DNA from: Pseudomonadota bacterium
GTDB taxonomy: Bacteria > Pseudomonadota > Alphaproteobacteria > Micavibrionales > CSBR16-224
Direction: 5' to 3'
NCBI GenBank assembly: GCA_013285465.1
Contig: CP053449.1
Coordinates: 1,177,540 to 1,241,539, forward strand
DNA length: 64,000 nucleotides
The notes under the pieces were generated by a model, which was given only the letters and a program-made list of their open reading frames with translations, was not told the DNA's origin and did not search any database. This document shows positions 51,865-61,211 of the stretch, piece after piece (the first letter of the stretch is position 1; each line of letters opens with the position of its first letter). Made by a program: the position numbers and the translations under genes.

Positions 51865-52722
51865 TTAATGTAACTCATGATGTTTCGCACCATTGGTTTT
51901 GTGGTAAATTTCTACTGCTTGGTAAAGCTTGACCGTCTTCTGCCCGGAAGGACAGTATTTGATCCCGGATTCGGGATATGAAGAGTTATTTGCACGCCAA
52001 GCTGCAAAAGGTTTTCGGGGTAAATCTGGCTTAAAGAAAATATAGTAGAATGGTGGCGGGCTGTCCTGAATATTTGGAATTGCAATCGAAATAGCGCAGG
52101 AAGCAACGCCGGGAGGCATGTTTTTCTGGCATACCGTATGTTTCTTCTCCCATTGAGCTTTCCATTGAGCCTTCTCCGCTTCCGTCATAGTGCGAGAGCA
52201 GCGGTATTCTTTCCAGAAAAGATGAGAATAGCTGTAAATGCCAATATATCCAATCAGGCCACCCCAGATAGCCACATATAGGGCGAAAGCCGCAAGACGC
52301 CATTTCAAAACGGGTTTGCGCTCGATCAGTTTTTTGTAAAGGAAATATCCGACAAGCGGCACACCGATATAATATCCTGTGTATTCCAGCGCGGATATTA
52401 ACCAATCAACCCTTTTTGTGGCGGCAGGCCAAGAGATAAACAGGATGACTGCGAGCGTAACAGACGCGATGAAAAGGATGCGCAGGCTTGCACCAATTTT
52501 CTCCTGTCCGTCCTTTTTATGGGGATGTCTAAAAAGAAAATAGGTTGGAATGATGACCATAATTAGGGGCGTGATAATCAAAAACCAGAATGCCGAAAAA
52601 TGCCTTAATGCAATTTCAATTCCCCACTCTCCAAAGCCGTTCCAAAGCGGAGGAGCAAAAAAACCGAAAGTCAGCACGAAAGCAACACACAGACTACTGA
52701 TAACTTTAGAAGCTATGCTCAT
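51865..52722 (-). CDS. Polytopic membrane protein of unknown function
   Basis: 285 aa. Five or so hydrophobic helices in the first 175 residues ('VISSLCVAFVLTFGFF', 'FWFLIITPLIMVIIPTYFLF', 'ILFIASVTLAVILFISW', 'YIGVPLVGYFLYKK', 'LAAFALYVAIWGGLIGYIG'), then a ~110-residue soluble part with cysteines ('YRCSRTM', 'HTVCQKNM', 'VASCAIS', 'KYCPSG') that is probably periplasmic. AT-richer than neighbours. No family recognised. It converges on the hydroxylase gene with 6 nt between stops. Confidence 0.7.
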   Translation of the reverse strand: MSIASKVISSLCVAFVLTFGFFAPPLWNGFGEWGIEIALRHFSAFWFLIITPLIMVIIPTYFLFRHPHKKDGQEKIGASLRILFIASVTLAVILFISWPAATKRVDWLISALEYTGYYIGVPLVGYFLYKKLIERKPVLKWRLAAFALYVAIWGGLIGYIGIYSYSHLFWKEYRCSRTMTEAEKAQWKAQWEKKHTVCQKNMPPGVASCAISIAIPNIQDSPPPFYYIFFKPDLPRKPFAAWRANNSSYPESGIKYCPSGQKTVKLYQAVEIYHKTNGAKHHELH

Positions 52723-52780
52723 CTTGAGGTTGATCTTTCCTTAGTGAAGGGGACAGATTAAAAGGAAATTACCGCTGCTT

Positions 52781-54274
52781 CTACATCCCCGGCAATTTCG
52801 TGACCGTCACGGCGTTTTCAATGCCTTCCGGCTTGCCGACGATGACAAAGCTGAGATCATCGGCGTTCAATAGCCGCTCCGCCACGCGCTTGACATCGTC
52901 TTTTGTCACCGCCCGCAGCATATCGGCATAGCGGTTGATATAATCAATATCGCGCTTGTTTTTCTGCAATCCCGACAACATGCCGGAAATCGCATCGCTG
53001 GAGGTCAGCGCCAGCGGGAATGACCCGATCAGGTAATTCTTTGCCAGCCGCAGCTCTTCTTCCGTTGGCCCGTCCTTGGCCAGCCGCGCCCATTCTTCTT
53101 TCAACAGCGCGACGGCTTTGCCCGCGCTGTCATTGGTGGTGGCAAACTGCCCTTGCAACAGCGATGCGGCATCGGAATCGGAAAGCTGGGTGTAAATACC
53201 GTAAGTCAGCCCGTGCTCCTCACGCAATGAGGTCATCAACCGCGAGGCAAAACCGCCGCCTCCCAGAATGTAATTCATCACGCCTGCGGCCATATAATCA
53301 TCATCCTGCGGCGAAATGCCCTGATGCGCGAATTGGATAATGCTTTGCGGAATTTCCATGTGATAGACATAGGTTTTGCCCAGCGCCTTTTCATTCAGCG
53401 CGGATTTATGCTCTTTTTCTTCCGCGGGCGTGCCTTTTTGCAGCCCGCCGAAAATATCATCCAGCTTTGCCGCCAGCTCTTCCGCGCTGATATCTCCTGC
53501 GACCGAGATTTGCAGACCTTCGCGCACAAACTGCTTTTGCGCCAGTGCTTTTAAATCAGCCGCTGTGATTTTTTCGACGGTTGCGGGATTGCCTTGCCCG
53601 GGGCGTTCATAAGGGTGTCCGGCAAAGATTGTACCATTGAACAGCCGCGCTGTTGTCCAGCCCGGATTGCCGAGATTTTGGCGGATGCTGTTCAGCGTGG
53701 CGCGTTTCATCCGCGCCAGCGCATCTTCTTCAAAACGCGGCTGTGTCAGCGCCAGATGCGTCAGCGCAAAGGCTTTATCCTGATATTTTTTCAAGGTTTT
53801 TACCGAACCGAAAAAGCGGTCGCGCCCTGCGGAGAAAGACAGGCTGATGACATGATCGGCCAGCTCTTTCTGAAAAGCCTGACTGTCGTAAGATCCCGCG
53901 CCTTCATCCAGCATAATCGACATCATATTGGACAATCCGGCAGCGGCAGGGTCTTCCAGCGTCATGCCGCCGGGAAAGGAGAAATCAATGGAAATCACGG
54001 GAACGGAGCTGTCATTCACCAGCCATGCTTTCAACCCGCCGGGGCTGGTGACTTCTTCAATCGGTACGCGGCTTTTATGCTGCGGCGTTTCCGCACCGTC
54101 TTTCAGCATCTTTGCCAGTTTTGACGGCACGGCGCTTTGCGGCGTTGTCGCGGTTTTTTGCAGGAAAACAAAACCGATAATCAGTGAAAAAATAGCAATA
54201 CCGACCAGCACCCAGGAAAAGGGGGATTTCTTCCATGCATGCGCCGGATGCGTTTCTGCCGTTTGCGTTGTCAT
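52781..54274 (-). CDS. M16 peptidase family protein, non-catalytic partner
   Basis: 497 aa. One N-terminal membrane helix (~18-37, 'SWVLVGIAIFSLIIGFVFL'). The M16 fold is recognisable ('PVISIDFSFPGGMTLEDP', 'GLTYGIYTQLSDSD', 'NYLIGSFPLALTSSDAISG'), but the HxxEH site is replaced by 'GLSNMMSIMLDEGAG', so zinc binding is lost. In this family an inactive subunit pairs with an active one, which is encoded 15 nt upstream. Membrane-anchored, periplasmic. Confidence 0.92.
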   Translation of the reverse strand: MTTQTAETHPAHAWKKSPFSWVLVGIAIFSLIIGFVFLQKTATTPQSAVPSKLAKMLKDGAETPQHKSRVPIEEVTSPGGLKAWLVNDSSVPVISIDFSFPGGMTLEDPAAAGLSNMMSIMLDEGAGSYDSQAFQKELADHVISLSFSAGRDRFFGSVKTLKKYQDKAFALTHLALTQPRFEEDALARMKRATLNSIRQNLGNPGWTTARLFNGTIFAGHPYERPGQGNPATVEKITAADLKALAQKQFVREGLQISVAGDISAEELAAKLDDIFGGLQKGTPAEEKEHKSALNEKALGKTYVYHMEIPQSIIQFAHQGISPQDDDYMAAGVMNYILGGGGFASRLMTSLREEHGLTYGIYTQLSDSDAASLLQGQFATTNDSAGKAVALLKEEWARLAKDGPTEEELRLAKNYLIGSFPLALTSSDAISGMLSGLQKNKRDIDYINRYADMLRAVTKDDVKRVAERLLNADDLSFVIVGKPEGIENAVTVTKLPGM

Positions 54275-54289
54275 GTCTATCTTGTCCCG

Positions 54290-55666
54290 TTATTGTGTCG
54301 TTTTTTGTGTCTCTGGCAGCAGAATACCGGTAATGGCGGCTTTGCCGTCACCCAATATATCCCGCGCGGCGGCATTTACATCTTCCAATGCGGCATTTTC
54401 GATACGCTCCGTCCAGTATTCGACATAGTCCATATCAAACCCTGCCGTCAAAGCCTGCCCGAACACCATCGCCGGATATTGCAAACTGTCCCGCGCATAA
54501 ACCGCGCTGTTAATCATGCGGTTTTTCGAGGTCGTCAGCTCTTCCTGTGTGACGCCGTTTGCGGCAATCTCGTCAATTTCCGCCAGCAGGGCTTTTTCAA
54601 CCGTTTCAATCGCGACACCGGGGGCGGGAACGGCATAGAGCACAAAGCTCGACGGGCCGCGCTGCACGGCGTCATAGCCGCTGCCGATGCTGGTGGCGAT
54701 TTTCATCTCGATCACCAGTTTACGGTAAAGGCGCGAGGTCGTGCCTTCGCCCAGAATATCCGATAACAGCTCCGCCGCTTCCGATCCGTGCGGAGCGCGG
54801 TAATAACGGCGATAGGTCGGTGCCTGTACTTTTTCATCTTTCAGCACGATCCTCTGATCCGCCAAAAGCGGCGCGGGTTCAGTCCATACACGCTGATAAT
54901 CCGCTGTTTCCGGCGGGTTCGACAGCACGCCGTAATAGCTCTCCGCCAGTTTGCGCAGCTCCTCCAATATGATATCGCCCGCAACGATCAAAATCGCATT
55001 GGCGGGGCGGTAATTGGCGTGATAAAAATCCAGCGCATCCTGCCGCGTCAGCCCTTCCATTTCATGCCGCCAGCCGATCACCGGAATGCCGTAAGGATGG
55101 TTGACGAACAGCGCACTGTTCACGGCCTCACCCAGACGGGCGGAGGGGTTGTTATCCGTACGCTCGCTGCGTTCTTCCAAAATAACCTGCCGCTCCCGCG
55201 TCACCGTTTCTTCGGACAATATCAGGTTTTTCATGCGGTCAGCCTCCATCGCCATAATCAGCGGCAGCTTTTCCACCGCGATATTTTGGTAATAAGCGGT
55301 GAAATCCTGCGAGGTAAAGGCGTTATCCTGCCCGCCGTGACTTTTGACGATTTTTGAGAAACTGTCGGGTTCAATTGTGTCGGTTCCGGTAAACAGCAAA
55401 TGTTCCAGAAAATGCGCCACGCCCGATTTGCCGCGTTTTTCATCCGCCGCACCGCTTTTATACCAGACCATATGCGACACAACAGGCGCGCGGTGATTGG
55501 GGATCAGCACGACCTGCATACCGTTCTCCAGCGTAAAGCTTTGCGCGCCAAAGCTCTGCGCCTGCGCCGGATTGATGAAAATCAGGCTGCACAAAACCAT
55601 GCATAGCGTCAGCGCCGTGTAAAAAATCTTTTGACAGTGTACGGGTTGAACCGATAGAAAGAGCAT
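54290..55666 (-). CDS. M16 zinc peptidase, active subunit
   Basis: 458 aa. ATG 55666 with GGGG upstream gives a signal peptide (hydrophobic ~15-33, ending PAQA|QS). H85-FLE-H89 in 'SGVAHFLEHLLFTGTD' is the inverted zinc motif HxxEH, followed by 'VILEERSERTDNNPSARL' with the third ligand Glu. 'GWRHEMEGLTRQDALDFYHA' is typical of pitrilysin-like proteins. It degrades peptides in the periplasm together with the inactive partner encoded downstream. A longer frame to 55849 overlaps chorismate mutase in antisense and is not used. Confidence 0.94.
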   Translation of the reverse strand: MLFLSVQPVHCQKIFYTALTLCMVLCSLIFINPAQAQSFGAQSFTLENGMQVVLIPNHRAPVVSHMVWYKSGAADEKRGKSGVAHFLEHLLFTGTDTIEPDSFSKIVKSHGGQDNAFTSQDFTAYYQNIAVEKLPLIMAMEADRMKNLILSEETVTRERQVILEERSERTDNNPSARLGEAVNSALFVNHPYGIPVIGWRHEMEGLTRQDALDFYHANYRPANAILIVAGDIILEELRKLAESYYGVLSNPPETADYQRVWTEPAPLLADQRIVLKDEKVQAPTYRRYYRAPHGSEAAELLSDILGEGTTSRLYRKLVIEMKIATSIGSGYDAVQRGPSSFVLYAVPAPGVAIETVEKALLAEIDEIAANGVTQEELTTSKNRMINSAVYARDSLQYPAMVFGQALTAGFDMDYVEYWTERIENAALEDVNAAARDILGDGKAAITGILLPETQKTTQ

Positions 55667-55708
55667 GAAACATGTCCCCTTTAAAAAAACCGTGTAACAG
55701 GAACAGTT

Positions 55709-56020
55709 ATGAGCAAAACAGACAGCGCTGTAAAGGAAATTCTGGCTCCGTACCGGAAGGAGATCGACGCGATTGACAAGGAATTGGTCGCGCTGCTGGT
55801 GCGCCGCTTCCAAATCGTGCAGGAAGTCGCAGGCATCAAAGGCCGCCACGGCATCCCCTCCGTGCTACCGGATCGCGTTGATGAAGTGCGGAATAACGCC
55901 GCCGATATGGCTGCCGCGCAAGGGCTGGACAGAAAATTTGTCTATGACCTTTACACCCAAATCATTGATTACGCCTGCAGTTTTGAGGACGACCTGATGG
56001 ACGGGAAGGCGCAGCAGTGA
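55709..56020 (+). CDS. Chorismate mutase, AroQ type
   Basis: 103 aa. 'LAPYRKEIDAIDKELVALLV' with 'RRFQIVQEVAGIKGRHGIP' and 'RVDEVRNNAADMAAAQGLD' give the all-helical AroQ fold with the active-site Arg, Lys (K in GIKGR) and Glu/Gln positions. It converts chorismate to prephenate for Phe/Tyr synthesis. AACAGG precedes the ATG at 55709. Its end overlaps the start of rsmB by 4 nt (GTGA). Confidence 0.92.
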   Translation: MSKTDSAVKEILAPYRKEIDAIDKELVALLVRRFQIVQEVAGIKGRHGIPSVLPDRVDEVRNNAADMAAAQGLDRKFVYDLYTQIIDYACSFEDDLMDGKAQQ

Positions 56021-57297
56021 AGCAGGGGCTCGCCGCGCGGATCGCCGCTGCACGCGTTTTGGGACGCATCCTTGAACAGGGTCAGACGATTGATGATGCC
56101 TTCGCCGCAGAGCAGGGCGGGCAGCTTTCCCCTTCAGATAACGGCTTTATGCGCGCCCTGGTGATGACAACCCTGCGTCATTGCGGACAGATTGACGCAA
56201 CCCTGCGCCCGTTATTGCCGCGCCCGCCGCATAAAATCAAACCGCCGCATCTTTTGAACATCCTGCGCCTTGGCGTTGTGCAGCTTCTATGTATGGAAGG
56301 CGCGGAACATGCCGCCGTTGATCTGTCGGTCGAGGCTGCGGCGAAAAACCGCAAAACCGCCCCCGCGAAAAACATGGTCAATGCCGTGCTGCGCCGCATC
56401 CTGCGTGAGGGCATAAAGCTTGATCCCGATACGCAGCGCAATATCCCGCAATGGATGTATAAAAGCTGGCAAAAAGACTACGGCGCGGAGGTGGCGCAAA
56501 AAATCGCCGCCGCCGCTTTGGTCGAACCACCCTTGGACATCACGGTCAAAAACGCGGCGGAGCGTGAAAAATGGGCGGAAAAACTCGATGCCGTCATTCT
56601 GCCGACAGGCACCTTACGCTGTGCATTGCAAAAAGGCGATATCACCGCCATGCCCGGCTTTGCCGAGGGCGCATGGTGGGTGCAGGATGCCGCTGCGGCC
56701 TTGCCCGCGCAGGTGTTGGCGGAAGGCCATGATTTGAAAGATGCACAAGTCATTGATCTTTGCGCCGCGCCCGGCGGTAAAACCATGCAGCTTGCGGCAT
56801 TGGGCGCAAAAGTCACCGCCGTGGATAAATCAAAAAAACGGCTGGAGATGCTGGGGCAAAATCTGAAACGCACCGGATTATCGGCAAATGTCACGACGGT
56901 CGCAGGGGATGTCACGACATGGCAGCCCGCAGAACAGGTTGATTACGTGCTGCTGGATGCACCTTGCAGCGCGACGGGCACGCTCCGCCGCCATCCCGAT
57001 CTGCTGCATTTAAAGCAGGAAGAAGATATCGCCGGACTGGCCGCGTTGCAGGAACAGGCTTTGCAAAATGCCGTCCGTATGCTGAAACCCGGTGGCACGC
57101 TGGTCTATGCCGTTTGCGCCCTGCAAAGCGCCGAAGGCGAGGAACATGACGCACCGCAAGGCACAACACGCGTGGCGATTGACGCTTTCCCGCTTGCGGC
57201 GGACAAAGCCGGAAATCTAAGAATTTTCCCCTTCACGGATGCGGGCGCCGCAGGCGGCATGGACGGTTTTTTCATTGCCCGTTTTCGCAAGGATTGA
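56017..57297 (+). CDS. rsmB: 16S rRNA (cytosine-C5) methyltransferase RsmB
   Basis: 426 aa, GTG start coupled to chorismate mutase. The N-terminal ~140 residues are the NusB-like RNA-binding domain ('[20 protein letters not shown]' region, '[20 protein letters not shown]'). The C-terminal SAM domain has '[20 protein letters not shown]', '[18 protein letters not shown]', catalytic '[20 protein letters not shown]' and the second Cys in '[16 protein letters not shown]' (usually TCS). It methylates C967 of 16S rRNA (E. coli numbering). Confidence 0.94.
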   Translation: MKQGLAARIAAARVLGRILEQGQTIDDAFAAEQGGQLSPSDNGFMRALVMTTLRHCGQIDATLRPLLPRPPHKIKPPHLLNILRLGVVQLLCMEGAEHAAVDLSVEAAAKNRKTAPAKNMVNAVLRRILREGIKLDPDTQRNIPQWMYKSWQKDYGAEVAQKIAAAALVEPPLDITVKNAAEREKWAEKLDAVILPTGTLRCALQKGDITAMPGFAEGAWWVQDAAAALPAQVLAEGHDLKDAQVIDLCAAPGGKTMQLAALGAKVTAVDKSKKRLEMLGQNLKRTGLSANVTTVAGDVTTWQPAEQVDYVLLDAPCSATGTLRRHPDLLHLKQEEDIAGLAALQEQALQNAVRMLKPGGTLVYAVCALQSAEGEEHDAPQGTTRVAIDAFPLAADKAGNLRIFPFTDAGAAGGMDGFFIARFRKD

Positions 57298-57298
57298 T

Positions 57299-57988
57299 AT
57301 GATGAAAGCTATGGAACAGGATATCCTCATCGCACCCTCAATTTTATCTGCCGACTTCGCCAAACTGGGCGAGGAAGTCCGCGCCATTGATAAGGCAGGG
57401 GCGGATTACATCCATATTGATGTGATGGACGGGCATTTCGTGCCGAATTTGACCATCGGCCCGAATGTGGTGAAGGCACTGCGCCCGCATACGGATAAGG
57501 TTTTCGATGTGCATCTGATGATTGCACCGGTTGACCCCTATATCGCCGCTTTTGCCGATGCAGGAGCCGATATTATCTCTTTCCATCCCGAGGCGGGCGC
57601 ACATATGCACCGCACGATCCAGATGATTCAAAGCCACGGTAAAAAAGTCGGCATCGCGCTGAACCCCGGTACGCCGGTATCCGTGCTGGACCATATTATC
57701 GGCGAGATTGATATGGTGCTGATTATGACGGTCAATCCGGGTTTCGGCGGGCAGGCTTTCCTGCCGCTGGTTGATAAAATTCATGCCGTGCGCAAAATGA
57801 TCACCGCCGCAGGACGCGACGGTCAGGTCGATATTCAGGTTGATGGCGGTATTACGCCCGAAACCGCGCCGCTTGTCATTGCCGCGGGGGCAAATATTCT
57901 GGTTGCGGGAACCGCCGTGTTCCGTGACGGGCCGGAACATTACGCCGCCGCAATCTCCGCCTTGCGCAGCAAATCACTCTCTGCGTAA
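57299..57988 (+). CDS. rpe: Ribulose-phosphate 3-epimerase
   Basis: 229 aa from ATG 57299 (AAGGA upstream), 1 nt after the rsmB stop. TIM barrel: '[20 protein letters not shown]', '[19 protein letters not shown]' (metal and catalytic His/Asp), '[13 protein letters not shown]', '[16 protein letters not shown]' and '[20 protein letters not shown]'. Interconverts ribulose-5-P and xylulose-5-P in the pentose phosphate pathway. The rsmB-rpe order is common in alphaproteobacteria. Confidence 0.97.
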   Translation: MMKAMEQDILIAPSILSADFAKLGEEVRAIDKAGADYIHIDVMDGHFVPNLTIGPNVVKALRPHTDKVFDVHLMIAPVDPYIAAFADAGADIISFHPEAGAHMHRTIQMIQSHGKKVGIALNPGTPVSVLDHIIGEIDMVLIMTVNPGFGGQAFLPLVDKIHAVRKMITAAGRDGQVDIQVDGGITPETAPLVIAAGANILVAGTAVFRDGPEHYAAAISALRSKSLSA

Positions 57989-58058
57989 AGCTCTCCTACC
58001 TTTTGCCGGAAACCTCCGGCGGCCATGCGAAGAAACGTAACGAACGGGGCCGAAGCCC

Positions 58059-59684
58059 ATGCAGGATGACAGATCAATGCCGCAGGAAACGGGATTCTTC
58101 AAGAATCTCTCTGCCTATGCGCATCAGATCAAATGCCGCTCTCCGCTTTACGACATGGCGCTTGGCCGTGCCGCTTCCGTTGATGACGCGCCATTGGTTA
58201 TTCCCCCCGATCCGTGGTCGGGCGATGCGGGGCGGGGCTATGATATCGTGCAGGGCTTATATCTGTTCGACGGGCAAAGCTTTCGCAGCATTGATGTATT
58301 GTGGGAACCGGAAGGCTTCCATGACGGCTGGCTGTCATCCATGCACGGTTTTGACATGCTGCGCGATTTGCGCGCCTTTGGCGGAGAGCGGGCAAGGCAA
58401 CATGCCCGTTATCTGATTTCCGACTGGCTTGACCATTACAGCCGCTGGCATGCGCTGTCATGGCGGCCTGATATTACGGCGCGGCGGATTGTGCATTGGC
58501 TCTCCGCCTATTCCGCCTTTTGCGCCAGCGCGGGCGAGGAATTCCGCCATGCCATGCTGGAAAGCCTGTCCCGCCAGATCAAACATCTGTCCAAACATGC
58601 GGGCGAGGGCGATCTGCTTTATACGGCAAAGGCGTTGTTTTACGGCGGTATGGCGATGGGGCAGGAAAAATACTGCCGTCAGGCACTGCATATTCTCGCT
58701 GCCGATATCCAGAATGATATCTTAAGCGACGGCGGCCATAAAAGCCGCGCACCGGAACAGCATCTGGTCTTTTTGCAAAATCTGCTGGATATCCGTGCCG
58801 CCATCCATCTGGCAGGGCTGTCCGTACCGGATTTTCTGACCCATACCGCAGGAAAAATGGCGGCGGTGCTGCGCAGCTTGCGCCATAATGACGGCGGGCT
58901 GGGACTGTTCCACGGTGGCGGCGCGGCAGGCGGCAGCCTCTGTGATATGGTGCTGGCGCAAGCGGGGGCTTCGGGCGGGCGACCGCTGAAATCGCTGGGC
59001 GTGACAGGCTATGACCGTATGTCACAGGGGCGCACGACGATCATCATGGATACGGGCAAGCCCTCGGACAGGCAAAACTATGCCGGATTACTGGCTTTTG
59101 AAATGAGCGCGGGGCGTGACCGTCTGATCGTCAATTGCGGCGCATGGGCGGGCCATCCGGCATGGCAGCAGGCACTGGCCTCGACGGCGGCGCATTCAAC
59201 CGTAACGGTGGAGGAAAGCAACGCATTGCCTGCAAAGGGCGCAGAGATACCGCTGAAAAAAATCGCGGTCACAAAAATACGCGAGGATTTAAACGGCACA
59301 GGGCTGATTGATGCAACGCATGACGGCTATCTGGAACGCTTCGGCGTCACGCATCGCCGCGTTATGACGTTAAAAAACAACGGTAACCTCTTGCATGGGC
59401 AGGATATTTTATCAGGCATGGATGGCGCCAGCTTTGCCGTGCGCTTTCATCTGCACCCCTCCGTCCGTGCCTCCGTCATCGGTGACGGTACGCGGGTCTT
59501 GCTGCGCACAGGCACGGGGCAGGGCTGGGAATTTACCTGTAATGGCGGCGTTTTCGGCTTGGAGGAAAGCGTCTATTCCCCCGGCAGACATGCCGACACC
59601 CCCCGCAAAACCTTGCAAATCGCCGTTTATGCCCAAATTTTCGGCCAAAAAACAATCGTGGACTGGAACCTGTCCCGTATATAA
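58059..59684 (+). CDS. Heparinase II/III family protein
   Basis: 541 aa. Alpha-helical N-terminal toroid ('WHALSWRPDITARRIVHWLS') followed by a beta-sandwich with the family block 'LLAFEMSAGRDRLIVNCGAW' and 'ASTAAHSTVTVEESNA', the AHST motif of heparinase II/III proteins. Members cleave uronic-acid polysaccharides; the chromosomal alphaproteobacterial type (next to rsmB/rpe) has no established substrate. No signal peptide was seen, so its location is unclear. The frame is 70 nt after rpe. Confidence 0.9.
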   Translation: MQDDRSMPQETGFFKNLSAYAHQIKCRSPLYDMALGRAASVDDAPLVIPPDPWSGDAGRGYDIVQGLYLFDGQSFRSIDVLWEPEGFHDGWLSSMHGFDMLRDLRAFGGERARQHARYLISDWLDHYSRWHALSWRPDITARRIVHWLSAYSAFCASAGEEFRHAMLESLSRQIKHLSKHAGEGDLLYTAKALFYGGMAMGQEKYCRQALHILAADIQNDILSDGGHKSRAPEQHLVFLQNLLDIRAAIHLAGLSVPDFLTHTAGKMAAVLRSLRHNDGGLGLFHGGGAAGGSLCDMVLAQAGASGGRPLKSLGVTGYDRMSQGRTTIIMDTGKPSDRQNYAGLLAFEMSAGRDRLIVNCGAWAGHPAWQQALASTAAHSTVTVEESNALPAKGAEIPLKKIAVTKIREDLNGTGLIDATHDGYLERFGVTHRRVMTLKNNGNLLHGQDILSGMDGASFAVRFHLHPSVRASVIGDGTRVLLRTGTGQGWEFTCNGGVFGLEESVYSPGRHADTPRKTLQIAVYAQIFGQKTIVDWNLSRI

Positions 59685-59713
59685 CCCATCCTCTTAATGA
59701 GTAAGGCCGTTGG

Positions 59714-60196
59714 ATGATGACTAATAAAAATTGGATATCCAGTATAATACGTTATCGTGTAGCGATATTGCTGATAATCGTTATGGGGATTTCTGCCTAT
59801 CTTGATGGTTATTTCTATTTTGGTAGCGCACCTCACATCAAGCTGATTAAAGTGATTAATGAACCTATATTTGCGCGTACCAATAAAAAAGCGTTCTCTG
59901 GCGTAGATATTTCGAAAGATGTTCAAGAGATCATTAAAATAGGGGCAGATGCCGAAGAGGCCATTAAAATACTTAATAGTGCGGGAGTTGAGTTAAAAAA
60001 GATGCAGAAATTTAAGTATAAGATGTTTGGAATCACCGACCAGAGTCTTGATGTTTATAGTGGTAGCCGTCTCGTGAATAATTTCCCATTTTTCTTTTTT
60101 TCTTTTATATGCGCGGATAAGTCTTATTTTGACTTGCAGATTAAAGAAGGGCGCGTTTCTGATATCAAAGCCAATATATCAACCGTCTGTATATGA
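59714..60196 (+). CDS. AT-rich membrane-anchored protein of unknown function
   Basis: 160 aa. One N-terminal membrane helix at ~14-31 ('YRVAILLIIVMGISAYLDGY'); the rest is likely periplasmic and contains 'EEAIKILNSAGVELKKM', resembling a small stand-alone domain. It is far more AT-rich than the rsmB-rpe-heparinase run, and codons are unlike the neighbours, suggesting acquisition. Stop overlaps the lipoprotein start (ATGA). Confidence 0.65.
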   Translation: MMTNKNWISSIIRYRVAILLIIVMGISAYLDGYFYFGSAPHIKLIKVINEPIFARTNKKAFSGVDISKDVQEIIKIGADAEEAIKILNSAGVELKKMQKFKYKMFGITDQSLDVYSGSRLVNNFPFFFFSFICADKSYFDLQIKEGRVSDIKANISTVCI

Positions 60197-60756
60197 GAGT
60201 TTTCATGTTGAAGAATTTATATAAGGCTTGGTTCGGATTGCTGCTTTGTTTCTTTTTGACAGGGTGTATGTCTTCATCTTTCACGCAGTATGAAAGTTCG
60301 CGGCTATATTTGTTGCGTAAATATGCAGGGTTCAAAGTTGAAGATAAAAACACACCCCATTTTAAACTGGTATATCGGAATACCGAATACCTAGTTAAAG
60401 AGAATGCCAAGAAAAAAGACTTCGCACTGTACAGTCTTGCTATGGGGTATAAGGCCAAAGAGGAAAATGCGGTGACAGTTGGGGCGAAGTGTGAAGGCCC
60501 TGTAGAAAAGACAGTTTGGTTTACGGGTTGTTTTCCGCCTCCAGCGATTTTGATGAAGCTGATGTATGTTTATAATACAGCGATTATGGATCAGCCGGAC
60601 TTCCCTAAAGCGTGGGAATGTATCCGCGATGATAAAATGATGGAAGGCTACGAAAAGGGTATCAAAGAAGAAGAGGAATATGTGCGAAAATCCACAAAAG
60701 AGTCTATTGAAAAGTGGAAAGAAAAAAGAAAGAAATCTCTTTTATATAATGACTGA
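60193..60756 (+). CDS. Lipoprotein of unknown function
   Basis: 187 aa. Signal sequence 'LYKAWFGLLLCFFLTGC' with lipobox LTGC (Cys at ~25), so an outer- or inner-membrane lipoprotein. Two more cysteine pairs ('AKCEGP', 'FTGCFPPP', 'AWECIRDD'). The C-terminus is Glu/Lys-rich and helical ('EEEEYVRKSTKESIEKWKEK'). AT-rich, coupled to the preceding membrane protein by ATGA. Not recognised. Confidence 0.7.
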   Translation: MRVFMLKNLYKAWFGLLLCFFLTGCMSSSFTQYESSRLYLLRKYAGFKVEDKNTPHFKLVYRNTEYLVKENAKKKDFALYSLAMGYKAKEENAVTVGAKCEGPVEKTVWFTGCFPPPAILMKLMYVYNTAIMDQPDFPKAWECIRDDKMMEGYEKGIKEEEEYVRKSTKESIEKWKEKRKKSLLYND

Positions 60757-60937
60757 TTACAGCTATTGGGTGAAGAGAGGGACAAAATAATATTTCATCC
60801 TGCGCACTTTTAAGCCGTATTTGGCGCGAAAAAACTGTTTTTTCCTTACTTTTTTCAGGATGCAGCAAAAATGCCGTTAACCAATTCTATTTATAGGCAA
60901 GTAATTGTATTTATTAAATAAAGCGCGCATGTAATGG

Positions 60938-60952
60938 TTAATAAAGTGTTAA
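60938..60952 (+). promoter_or_regulatory. CtrA-like box (TTAA-N7-TTAA)
   Basis: TTAA TAAAGTG TTAA. It lies 45 nt upstream of a second cluster of TTAA repeats. In the 455-nt gap 60757-61211, the part 60757-60937 shows only AT-rich sequence with no recognisable feature. Confidence 0.45.
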
Positions 60953-60996
60953 TCGCCTGTTTTGGACGGGGTAAAATGCGTATATGTTAACCATAT

Positions 60997-61040
60997 TTAA
61001 CCCCTGATTAACCATTTCTTAACCAAAACCCCGCTATACT
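60997..61040 (+). promoter_or_regulatory. Overlapping double CtrA-like boxes with -10 element
   Basis: TTAA at 60997, 61008 and 61019, each separated by exactly 7 nt, with the CtrA-preferred TTAACC form (TTAACCCCTGATTAACC, then TTAACCATTTCTTAACC). TATACT (61035-61040) follows 12 nt later as -10. This is a convincing CtrA-type promoter with a start near 61047. Confidence 0.6.
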
Positions 61041-61046
61041 GAAATT

Positions 61047-61144
61047 ATGGATGGAGATTTATTTTAGTGGTTTCTTTTAAATCTCGTTTCATCTGTGCCT
61101 CCTCGTAGTCTTTTGCCCGGCCCGTGTGCCGGGCATTTCTTTTG
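61047..61144 (+). ncRNA. Candidate CtrA-controlled small RNA with anti-SD motif
   Basis: The predicted transcript from the CtrA-type promoter ends at the terminator 61115-61144 and has no ORF longer than six codons. It contains CCTCCTC (61098-61104), an anti-Shine-Dalgarno sequence used by many alphaproteobacterial small RNAs to block translation. It could instead be the leader of ctaA, which starts 68 nt after the terminator. Confidence 0.45.
61115..61144 (+). terminator. Intrinsic terminator upstream of ctaA
   Basis: Stem GCCCGGC / GCCGGGC (61115-61121 and 61128-61134) with a 6-nt loop followed by ATTTCTTTT. Confidence 0.85.
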
Positions 61145-61211
61145 TGCCGTATTTTGGGTTTGAGAACACGGCAGCAGCGGTGTATATCTGTAAGACAAAA
61201 GGAAAAAGACA

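Noticed and set aside
55667-55849. 61-residue N-terminal extension of the active M16 peptidase
   Set aside because: It runs antisense through the chorismate mutase gene and would destroy the signal peptide placement; ATG 55666 has a good ribosome binding site.
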